Source: Microglena sp. YARC
Taxonomy: Eukaryota; Chlorophyta; Chlorophyceae; Chlamydomonadales; Chlamydomonadaceae
Assembly (NCBI GenBank): GCA_022414725.1
Contig: CM039462.1
Location: 17,806,531 to 17,870,530 of the forward strand
Reading direction: 5' to 3'
DNA length: 64,000 bases
Positions 40,501-52,838 of this stretch are shown here, piece by piece (position 1 is the stretch's first letter; the number at the start of each line of letters is the position of its first letter). Made by a program: the position numbers and the translations under genes. Under the pieces are notes generated by a model. It saw only the letters and a program-made list of their open reading frames with translations, was not told where the DNA came from and did not search any database.

Positions 40501-43018
40501 AACAAAACATGTTTCTCCCTGAAGGACAGGGAGACCCTTCCCTCCCCCTCCCCCCCCCCCCCCCTCCCGCAAAAAACTCCCAAACTCCCACCCACCCCTA
40601 TACATACACACCCACCAACACATACACCACACCCACACATAACTCACACAGCGTTTCCATTCCATTGTGAATTCATACAGACGGACTAGTCCTTTATAGC
40701 ATATTGTAGCCCAATCTGACCCCTCCCCCCCCCCTCCCCATTCCCCCCCTCCCCCTCCCCATTCTCCTCCTGCAAACTCCCAATCACACAGCCACACCAC
40801 GCACAATCTCACACCACTTTCAGTCTCTTTTGAATTTATCCAGATGGATAACTCTGTTTTACCATCCAGCAGTTCCCTTTCTGCTGCCCACCCCCCACAC
40901 CCAAGCCACCCACACACCCAAGCCACACACACCAGATATACTGACCAGTAGCAAGGTGACACGTGCAAGTGGCTTCCTTGATGGCGGGTGAAGTTTGTTT
41001 TGCCGTCCATCAGTCGCCTATGTGAGTCTTCCAGGACTGCTGTGCCTAATGCACCTAGCCAAAGCGTTTTGGTGGAGCCCTCCCTCCTGGGGGGCGGGAG
41101 CCCCCAGATTCACCTCGTTGTCCATCCGACTGACCGACGTACGTCTGACCTTGCGACCTTGCGACCGACCGACTGACCGACCGACCGACCGACCGACCGA
41201 CCGACCGCTTTGACCCACCTTATTCTCCATGGTGATGAGTCGATCAACCAATCCTGCCCCATAGGCAGGGTACTTGAGCGCAAAGCTAACCAACATATCT
41301 CGCCACCCTGTCGAGGCGAAGCTAAGTGTGGCGTGTGGCGCATCTGTACTGTCGCCACTTAAATCTTGCAATGGCTGCATTTGGCTTGGCTTGCCATCCA
41401 ATTCAGCGCCTGGGGTGTCTGGGTAAGGGATAGGGGCTGGCAGTGGTGTCGGGATTGCGGTTGGAGTTGGGATTGGTGTTCAAGTTGGACTCTGTCTTTG
41501 TCTTTGTCTTTGTCTTTGTCTTAGTCTTGGTCATGGTCTTGGGCTTGGATTTTTAATTGTTTTTTTGTATATGTTTAGGATCTGGGAAAGGGATGAGGTT
41601 TGGCAACATCTTCATCGTGCATGTGTACATCATGCACAACACACAACTCCCCTTGGGCAGGGCCAAGCCATGCTAGCTTTGTGCCAGACTCCTGGCACAA
41701 GGAGTCTAAGAGGCCCAGTGGTTTGGCAACATCTTCATCGTGCATGCGTACATCATGCACAACACACAACTCCCCATGGGAAGGGCCAAGCCATACTAGC
41801 TTTGTGCCAGCCTCCTGGCACAAGGAGTCTAAGAGGTCCAGTGGTTTGGCAACATCTTCATCGTGCATGTGCACATCATGCACAACACACAACTCCCCTT
41901 GGGCAGGGCCAAGCCATGCTAGCTTTGTGCCAGCCTCCTGGCACAAGGAGTATAAGAGGCCCAGTGGTTTGGCAACATCTTCATCGTGCATGTGTACATC
42001 ATGCACGACACACAACTCCCCTTGGGCAGGGCCAAGCTGTGCTTACTTGGCACCATCTTCATCGTGCTTACTCGTTGCTAATCTAGGTAAAATGCAAATA
42101 TGGCCTCGATGCTACTTGATCTGGAAGCTGGTCCACGTTTGTATATGTTTAGGATCAGGCCATCAGGGAAAGGGCTGGGGCTTGGCACCATCTTCATTGT
42201 GCTTTATTGCTGCTAATCTAGGCAGAATGAAAATTTAGCATCAGCGCTACCTCAAGACCCAGACCCACACCTGAGCTGGAAGCTGGCCCACTTTTGTAGA
42301 TGTTGAGAATCGGGGAAAGGGCCGGGGTTGGGTACCATCTTCATCGTGCTTACTTGCTGCAAAACTGGGTAGAATGCAAATATAGCTTCGATGTTACCTC
42401 AAGACCCTTTCCCGCACCTGAGCTGGAAGCTTGTCCACTTTTGTATATGGCTGGTGCTAGCTTGTTTCTAAACTAGGTAGAATGAAAGTATAGCTTTGGT
42501 GATACCTCAAGACCTGTACCTCAGCTGGCACCTGGTCCACTTTTGTATATGATTGGTGCTTGCTTGCTTCTAAACTGGGTAGAATGAATGTATAGCTTTG
42601 GTGATACCTCAAGACCCGTACCTCAGCTGGCACCTGGTCCACTTTTGTATATGATTGGTGCTTGCTTGCTTGCTTCTAAACTGGGTAGAATGCAATTATA
42701 GCTTTGGTGATACCTCAAGACCTGTACCTCAGCTGGCACCTGGTCCACTTTTGTATATGGCTGGTGCTTGCTTGCTTCTAAACTAGGTAGAATGAAAGTA
42801 TAGCTTCACTGTATGCTGTTAAAGTCCAGGGGTAGCCAGATAAGCTAAAGTGATCAGGCCAACCATGATATTAGGAGGGGCTAAAATGATAAAAGCACGG
42901 ATGAGCCAAACTTCAAACAATCGTTTTACTGATGGAGAATCTGAGTTCATACTACAGTAATATTTTAATTATATGATAAATACTACAGGTGCTACGTTAG
43001 AACCTCTGGGGGGTTGCT

Positions 43019-43052
<34 letters not shown>

Positions 43053-46000
43053 AAAAAGCTACTAGCAGCACCCCTGCAGGTGATTATATCATTTTACAAT
43101 TATATCAAGTATTCAATGAACACACCCACAAGTACATGCACACACACTCACACACACACACAAACACAGACCACACACACACCACACACTCACTAACACG
43201 CACATGGCCTCAGATGACTTGAGCGCCCTCAGGACCTGGCAGCTGGGACGTGTCACTGCCGGGACATGTGACGTGTGCCGTTTCTTTGCCGAGACACGTG
43301 AAAGGTGACTTGTCACTGCCGGGACATGTGAAAGGTGACGTGTCACTGCTCGGACATGTGACAGGGGCGGGGATGTGCTCATGGTGTTGTATATATCACA
43401 TGCACACCCTATATATCTATATATACATATATATACAACCTCTCTATACTCACATAGTGTTTCCTCTGCGAATTCATCCGGGTGGACATGTCCTCTACCG
43501 TAGCATATATTATAGCCCATCGGACCCCTCCCCCTCCCCCCTCCCCCTCCCCCCTCCCCTAACCCTACCCCCCCTCCCCACCACCCCTCCCTACCCCCTG
43601 CCCCTCCCCGCCCTGCCTCCCCCTCCCCTCTTCCCCCTCCTCCCTCCCCTCTTCCCCTCCCCCCTCCCCTTACCACCACCCCCCTCCCCACTCCCTCTCC
43701 CCTCTTCCCCCTCCCTCTTCCCCCTCCCCCCTCCCCTCTTCCCCCTCCCCCCTCCCCTCTCCCCCCTCACCCTCACTTTTGAACAAGCTGCGGATCTTGA
43801 CCTCTCTAATACTCACGTAGTATTTCTATTCCACTGTGAATTCATCCAGGTGGACATGTCTTCTAGCATAGCCCATATCGTAGCCCATCGGACCCTTCCC
43901 CCTCCCCTCTTCCCTCCACACTCCCCTCTTCCCCCTCTCCCTCCCCCTCCACACTCCCCTCTCCCCCTCACTTTTGAACAAGCTGCGGATCTTGACCTCT
44001 CGTTTAGTTCCCTCAAGAGTGGAGGGGCTTTCCATCGGCACTGCCACACTTGAGCTTGGGCTTCTGCTTTTAGTATGGAGGTGCATCCTGTGATTGCAGA
44101 CAATGAGGGCGTGGGTGTGGGTGTGGTGTGGTGGGACGTTTTAGACTAAGGACCAGAATCAAGAAAAAACAAGAAATCTAAAATGTCAGGAAAGATTCTT
44201 TTGCTGGCTGACTTGCATCTGAGAAGTAAATAAACAAATAGGTTGCCGCATAACAAGGCGTGAGGTTGAGGGGGGCAGCCCGTTTGCTTGCACTGGGGTC
44301 AACCACCAATCTCATAAGTCTATGCTCACCAGCAGAATCCAAAAATCCAAACTTTCAATTTTCCTGCACTGGGGTCGACCACCAATCTTATAAGTTTATG
44401 CTCAGCTGCAAAATCCACCCCAGTTTTGATTTATGGGAAATCCAAGGAATATCAAGGAAAAAAAGTAATGAAGCCTAAAAAAAGTGATGAAGCCTAAGAA
44501 AAGGTAATGAAGCCTAAAAAAAGGTAATGAAGACTTATAAAGTAGTGAAGCCTAAAAAAGATAATGAAGACTTCAAAAAGTAATGAAGCCTTAAAAAAGG
44601 TAATGAAGCGGCCCCTGAGGGCGTGCACCCGTTAACTGTCCAGGGTACTACTTCTTGCCAAATCGGGCAGCGCGTAAAGCGCACAAACGTCAAATTGGTC
44701 AGCAGGTTTTAGTGCAATAAGCGCAAAAACTGTGCGCTGCGCCCACAGGGAGTTGAAAGGCAGAGGGGCTCAAAAAGGCAGCGCGACACCGCGCTGCCGC
44801 GCGTGCTTAGTAGTACCCTGGTGCACCTGTTAACTGTCCTGTGAATCCATGTGAAGCTGTGTCTTCATATCGACACAAGCCTTAAAAAACAAATCAATGC
44901 TTTTTCTCTTTAGCCCTGCCGGTTGGGCAAGTCCCTTCAGCATATTTGGCCTACCCCTGGACTGTAACATACATACATTCAGATGATCAAACAACAGGAA
45001 GGCAGGAAAAGGGAACAGGAACAGACAGGATGCAATTGCAAATGCAAATGCATAGGCCTAAGCAAAGATGCAACCCAGGAGGTGCTCGAGTGAGACTAGA
45101 CTAGCAATGGTCCTACCCACTGCAGGGTAACGGCTCACTAGGTAGGACCATCTAGTCTCACATTGCCCTGCAGGTCCTGAAGGGTGGAAGTAAGGGAGTC
45201 CCTAGTATTGAATGTAACATACAAACGTGCAAACAAACAAACAAACAAACATACATACATATATACATATGTAGACATATAGAAATGCTTCACCAACGGA
45301 TTTCTGACCGGCCATGACCGGTGACTTTTTTGAAATCGGTCGTTCTGGAGTTCACGGTGGCAAATTACGTAATAATGCCCCCCCCCCCAGAAATCTTCTC
45401 AGCGAAATTTTCTCAGGGCAACTTCGATCTCGGCGCTCAATCTACTCTGATCGCTCAACTTATGCTGAGCGCTTATCCATGCGCTCATTCTATCCTCAGC
45501 GCTCAATCGTTCTGAGAGCACATGCATCATGCACATCCATTCATCCCGTACATCCTCAGTGCTCATTCTATCATGAGCGCCTCTTCAGACCTTCATCATG
45601 CTTCCGTCTACCTGCAACTTGCAGAGTTGTAGGCTACGACCTCAGTTCACAAACTCGAGATTTGTCAGCTTCCTGCGTTGCCGCTCATGTACTTTTTCGA
45701 CCAGCAAGCAGTTCGTTATCGTAATCAGATTTACAAGTCGTGCATGTTAGAAAAATCAACAGCTTCCGGGGGTCCTACAGGCGAATTGAGAATGAATCTC
45801 CAAGAGCCGATTTGACTCCTCCATCCGTGGGCCTCGTGCGCAAATAAAAGGAGAGGGCCAGCGAGCCTCCAGAATAATTCGAATTGATGATTCGTTCGCT
45901 TTCTGAGTCACTCAGAACTGGACTGAATTAATCGCAATCTTACAATCCTTTCTCGAATCCGGCTGGTCAGTGGCTTAGCGCTAAATCTTTCCCAGCCCTG

Positions 46001-48398
46001 ACCTATGCGTATGGGGTAGGACAGGGGACAGTGGGAAAAGGGAGACATGGAGGTAGGGTCAAGAGTCAAGGGGAAGTCAAGGAGGATAGGAGAAAGAAAA
46101 CACAGAAGGGGGGGAGATGGATGGAGGGTGAAGGAGAAGTAAAGAAGGATAGGAGACAGAAACGAGGGGGGGGGGGGGGGGGGGGGGGATGAGAGAGGGA
46201 GAGGTGAAGAAGGAGGGAGGGGACAGGGGGGCAGGTGAAGTGGCCAACAACCACATGGGCTACCGTACTAGGGGAGATGGCTGGGTGGTGTGGAGATGGC
46301 TGGGGGTAGGGGGGTATATTTGGGTGTTGTGGAGATGACTGGGGGTTAGGTGGGGTGCAAGGGGGATAAACATAGTGTGTGTCAAGGGGTGGGGATTGGG
46401 GGCAGGAAGATTTAGGGGGAAACAAGGATCATGTAGGTCCTGGGGGCTGGGGGTGGGGTGGGTAAATCTATAGTAGAGAAAGGCAGGGGGCATGTGTTCG
46501 ATATTTTGGCAAGGGGGAAATATCTTGCTTGTGTGCATGTGAGTAAGGGGGGGGGAGGGTGTACGTTCAAGGGCGTTGCATGTTATGTAACCCAGGCCAG
46601 AACAGGGCCCAGGACCTGGGTGGGTGGGTGGGTGGGTGGGGGGGGGGGGGGGGGCTCTGGCCACACGGGCAATGTACTAGTACACACATACATACATACA
46701 TCTATATATATAAAGACATACACGGATTTCTGAAAAAAGTTCGATGCCGACGCTAGCTGGCTTTGGCTTAATTACCGAGATACTCATAGCGAATCACCCA
46801 CACCGCCTATAGGCTGAATTCGCGGGTTAGAAATAGCTTATCGTGACTGAGTCGACTCCGAGTGCGTAAAATTCGAATCCCCAGTTCAGCTTTCAAGCAA
46901 CTTTCACTCCTCCGCATCAAGATCACACCTGCGCGCCATCTCCCTTTCCGCCTTTTTGACTGAGCCGAATACCCATCCAACTCACTACCGAGATTTCGAA
47001 AATGACAGAGCAGGTGAATGCGTTGCGATAAATCATCTTCCGCATTCGATCTGAGCGTCAAAACCAAGAATGGCGCTCAGACTAATTGTCTATAATCTTC
47101 TGCTCCTCGACGCCACCATGAATGCGCACAATCAAACAGATCTAAGCAGACGGGCAACGCATACAGCCAGCCAGCGAGCTCTTCATAGCGAAAGGCGAGC
47201 TCTACATGCCGAAGAGCATAGGAGCGATGCAAATCAGAGACGGCGTTTGGCAAATGCTGTAGGTCAGCCTGGACGTGCTGGGAATGGAAATGGATACTCG
47301 CAACTTTCTCGCAACCCCGGAACTTCAAATCTCTTTCCCCAATCATGCGAAATTCTTTCTCACCAGCGATCTTTGTGCCTAGGCATCCATACCTCCCTCC
47401 CCTGTTCCTCACCCAGACTCTCGCATGAAGAGCCAGGGGCATTCGGATTCTCAAAATACATTCTAAGTTCTCATTGGGCGCCCATTCGATCCTCAGCGTC
47501 AAAATACGTTATGAGTTCTCGTCAGGCGCCCATTCGATCCTCAGCGCTCTTCCGCCTGCGAGCGTTGCCACCATTCACTTCACGCATGCGCACTTTCACC
47601 ATGCCTGTGCATCAATTGTGTCACGGTTGGCAGCCAGTGGATGCGAGCAGCCATTTCCTTCCCATTTCTCACACTTGGACCGCTCCTATCTATGCAATCC
47701 TATCTATGCAATCTCTTTTCATTGTATCGATGATCGTTAAGCACGGCGCTGCGAATTTTGATTCAGCAGGTATTGATCGGACGGAAGTCGAAGATTTCTA
47801 CCCTATAATCGCGATATGGCCCTTGCACCCCTCAGCCAATCTCTTTTCACTGTTTCAAGCATTGATACATCGGTAGCTTAGCATGTTGCGATAGAAGACT
47901 GCCTGGAACTTCCTGGTCAAAGCAACAGCTGCAGGTTGACCCACCATGGGTGGGGATGCTTGGGGCGAGGGGAGGGGAAAGAAAGAGAAAGTGTGTACAT
48001 GGGGTGGGTGAGGGGCAAGGAGGGATTCAGAAATGTGTGGAGGCTGTGGGTCTGGCTTGGGTTGAGTTGGAATGGTTTGTGTGTCATACATCTGGGTAGG
48101 GGGGGTACATACAAGGACGTAACCCGATATGTTACCTAGGTCCTGGGGGCTGGGGGGGGGGGGGGGGGGGGGGGGGGTATATTTTTAGTAAGGAAAGGAA
48201 GTGGGCATGTGTTAGATATTTTGCAAAGGGGACATATCTTGACTGTGTGTGCATGTGAGTAAGGGGGGGGCGGAGGGTGTACGTTCAAGGCGATGCACGT
48301 TATGTAACCCAGGCCAGAACAGGACCCAGGACCTGGGTGGGTGGTGTGGCGGGTGGCCTCGGCCACACGGGCAATGTACTAGTACATACATACATACA

Positions 48399-48431
<33 letters not shown>

Positions 48432-51400
48432 GATATATACATACATACACACAAACACACACGCACACACTCCCCCCCCCCATCCCCCACACACACCCAC
48501 ACACAAACCTGTTCAACATGATCTGGCGTCTGATCACTTTCTCCGGAAGCTTCCACTCTTTGCTTGACGCCATGCCAGCCTGCGCAATACCCCCGCCCTT
48601 TGCTGAGGAATGCGAGATCAACTCCGGAACACCCTTCTCGTCCCACACCAGGTCAGCAGCCTCCCACCAAGCAGGGTCATCAGCTGGGCGAGGCCCCCTC
48701 CGAAGTACAACATAGCTGTACTCCTCATCCTGGTAGGAGCGTTTGTTGCCATCTACCTAAGGAAGCCAGGTTGTTCATTCAGATAAATTTGATCTGTAAC
48801 ATAGAAATATAATAGTTGTATTACCTTGTGTGTGTTACATTTAATACCTTTTTTATATTCTTTTATTTTATTACCTTACCTTTTTTTATATTCTTTTATT
48901 TTATTACCTTGTTTCTTCACCTTTCTCTGCCTGTTATAAGTTTGCTACAAACAAGACAGGCCACAAGAAAGAAAAAGAGTAGATTGTAAAATAGTTATGA
49001 AGCTACAAGAAAGAAAAATCGTAAAATAGCAATCGAGGAGCCCCACGATGACATAGCAATACAAAGTTGGTCTATACGTGATCAGTGTTGTACAATTATA
49101 CAAGTGCATAATTACATCTGTCATATACCCATGTGTGTGTTTTACAGTCTAGCCGGCGCAGCCAAATAGGCTAAATAGACTTGCCCAACCTCAATATTGG
49201 GAAGGGATAAACACAAATCATGCGCTGGTGAACTGAACCCCAACACATCGCAAACGACAATGGCCAGGAGTCTGTGCTATGCATAGTATTTTACTTCAAT
49301 TTATGCATTTTACTGCATCTATGTACTGCATGCATGCGGTTTGTTTTTATCACATGTCTGGGGTCGCCTGTACATGTAATTGTATTTCATTAGTATTTTA
49401 TGTGTATTGAATCACATTTCTGGGGTCGCCTATGCATATTATTATTTTTTATATGTATTTTATGTGTATTTCTATCACGTGTCTGGGGGCGCCTATACAT
49501 GTACATGTATTTTTTATTTATTTTATGTGTATTTCATGTGTATTGTTGTCACATGTCTGGGATCGCTCATGCATATAATTGTATTTTACGTGTATGGTAT
49601 GTATATTTTATTAGTATTTTATCACATGTCTGGGGTCGCCTACGCATAGAATTGAATGTTATGTGTATTTATGTGTATTGTTATCACATGTCTGGGGTCC
49701 CCTATGGCCAAGCAGGGCCTGCCCAAAGTCATCACAACAAGCAGTGATTTTTTTTTCATATCTGAAAGTGGGTATTTCCTAGCTGCATGGCTTCTAGGCC
49801 TCCTCCAGGTACAGCGTTTTAAAGCTTTTTATAGCTTTTTAGGGACATTTAGGGCAAACAATCAAAAACTTGTTTCCCTTTTTTTATAGCGATAATTCCG
49901 CTAAAACGGGGTCGAAACTAGCGATCGCTATATATAGCGGAAAATCCCTGGCAACAAGAGGATCTGTCTCGTGATAAAATATGGAAAGTCTGAGGTGGCA
50001 TACTATGAGGTCATAGCGAAACAGCATCAGAATTAAGGTTGTTCCAGAATAGCAAGCCAGAAGGCCCTCGCATTGGAAATATCCCGCCATCACACCATGT
50101 ATGTAACTTTGTTGTTACAGTCCAGGGGTAGCCAAATAGGCTTAAGGGACTCGTCAACCATGACATCAGGAGGAGATAAAACAAAAACAAAACTGTTGAA
50201 CTGAACCCATGGTACAAACTATGGAACCAAAACCATGTACAAACTATGTTCCCAAAACCTTGTACAAACTATGTAGCCAAAACCAGGGTACTTCCATTGA
50301 CCCAATTGGTCAGCGCTTTAGGGCACATGAAGAGAAAAAAACTGTGCTTTGCAGTGTAAAAGGCGCAAAAATTGCTTGCTGCGCCCACAGGGGGTTGCAA
50401 AAAACTGCGCGAAACGCGCAGTGGGACTCAAAAAGGCAGCCCGCCAGCGCGCAATAGCGCGCGCTTGAAAGTACCCTGGCCAAAACCATGTACAAAACTA
50501 TGTAACCAAACCAGGTGCAAACAATGCGCCCAAAAACAGGTACAGACTATGCACCCCAAAACAGGCACACTAAAGCAAGCTGGCCGCACCTTCATCAAAG
50601 ATGGTCTTTGGATCCTTTGTCCAAAGTGGCACCACATTCGCTTGCCCTGCGCAAATCACGATTAACATGATTACATGAAGTATAATCCAATGCAAGAACA
50701 GGTGAGGTCGTATGTGCGGGATTAAAGACAGCAAGTTAATCATCCAGTGAGTAATGATAACGCCTCGTGGGGCGTGGTATCAAGTCTTACGGCGGTAGAG
50801 AACGGGCTGCTACTTTACCTGGACAGTGCTACCATGGCGGTTGAAAGCGACCGCAAACACTAAAGCGCACCTGGTGGGATTCAAATCCAGCACCTTCTTC
50901 AGTCCAGAGAAATGATCAACCATTGAACCATTCACCAAACCGGGATATTAATCTTCCAGTGAAGGAACAGGGAAGGTCGTATGTGTGGGATTCAAGACAG
51001 AAAGTTAATTAAGGAAGGCTTTGTCCCACTGACTGCCTTTCCACCCGAATTCCCTCTCCCAGATTCTCTATCCCCTATCCTCCACCCCCTCTCTCCATCA
51101 TCCACCCCCTCCCTCCATGCTTTACCTCCTCTCTCCATCCTCTCCCCCCTCTCTCCATCCCCTCCCCCCGATCCCCCCTCCCCTTCTTCCCCTCCCCACC
51201 TCTCTTTCTTCACCTCTCCCCTCTTCCCTGTCTCCCTCCCCCCCCTCTCATATCCCTGCTCCCTCAGAACTGTTGTGAAAACAACCACACCTACATGGGG
51301 TATGTTGAAGCGAGTAAGTCCCCAACAGGCTATCTAGCTACCACCGGATAGATAAACGCAACACATGCAAGCTTCACACAAATACGTCACACATGCAAGC

Positions 51401-52774
51401 ATCACACAAATACGTCACACATGCAAGCATCACACAAATACGTCACGCATGCAAGCATCACACAAATACGTCACACATGCTAGCATCACACAAATACGTC
51501 ACACATGCAAGCATCACACAAATACGTCACACATGCAAGCATCACACAAATACGTCACACATGCAAGCATCACACAAATACGTCACACATGCAAGCATCA
51601 CAAAAATACGTCACACATGCAAGCATCACACAACTGTATGGGGCAGGCTCCACCACGGCCACATGGTGCAAGCACATAGGCACCTACTCTCTGAAGCGTG
51701 GACGAATAGGATGTACTATCTGCACCCATGCTAGCGCCACACAAATACGTCACACATGATAGCATCACACAAATAGGTCATACATGCTAGCATCACACAA
51801 ATACATCACACGTACAAGCATATCATACCTGCATGGGGCAGGCCCCGTCATGGCCACATGGTGCAAGCACATGGGCACCTAGACTCTGAAGCATGGACAA
51901 TGAGGCAGTACCATCTCCATTTATGCATGTGTTTTTAACCCTTCCTGTCAAGGCTGGGCAAGTCCCTTTAGCCTATTTGGCGTACCCCTGAACTGTAACA
52001 TACATGCATACACTATCTGCAAACATGCTAGCATCACACAAATACGTCACACATCCTAGCATCACACAAATACGTCACACATGCTAGCATCACACAAATA
52101 CGTCACACATGCAAGCATCACACAAATACGTTACACATGCTAGCATCACACAAATAGGTCACGCATGCTAGCATCACACAAATACGTCACACATGCAAGC
52201 AACTCATAACTGCATGGGGCAGGCTCCATCATGGCCACATGGTGAAAGCACATAGGGTCATAGGCCCCTTCACTCTGAAGAGTGGACGATCATTATGTCC
52301 TCTCTTCACTCGTGCAAGCAACACACAAATAGGTCACATATGCAGATATGCTAGCATCACACAAATACGTCACACATGCTAGCATCACACAAATATGTCA
52401 CACATCCTAGCATCACACATTTATGTCACACATACTAGCATCACACAACTACATCATACATACAAGCATCTCATACCTGCATGGGGCAGGTCCCATCGTG
52501 GCCACATGGTGCAAGCACATGGGCCCCTGCGGTTGATGAGGCAGTACTATTGCCACTACTATCCATATTCAGGCTGGATCTGTTGAGCTCCCGGTCTCGC
52601 CTCCGACTCTCCTGACCGAGTATCTGGAGCAAAACAAAATGATTCTTTTACATAACTTGATGTGCAACCCAGAGGCGGTGTGGTAGTGTGTGTGTGTGGG
52701 TGGGGGGGGTGGGGGGTGGGGGGCATGGTAGCACAATGAGCAAGAGAAGTGGTGGTGAGTGATTTGTGTGCTTA

Positions 52775-52838
<64 letters not shown>

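Noticed and set aside
47070..47876. 268-codon plus-strand frame as a gene
   Set aside because: Peptide is dominated by repeated AGCGCTC-type DNA, lies antisense in a large intron of the RSM22-like gene and has no recognised domain. Left as part of an unknown repeat block.
51361..52470. CRISPR-like regular 28-bp repeats
   Set aside because: Units are head to tail with no unique spacers, lie in a eukaryotic intron, and derive from the intron start.
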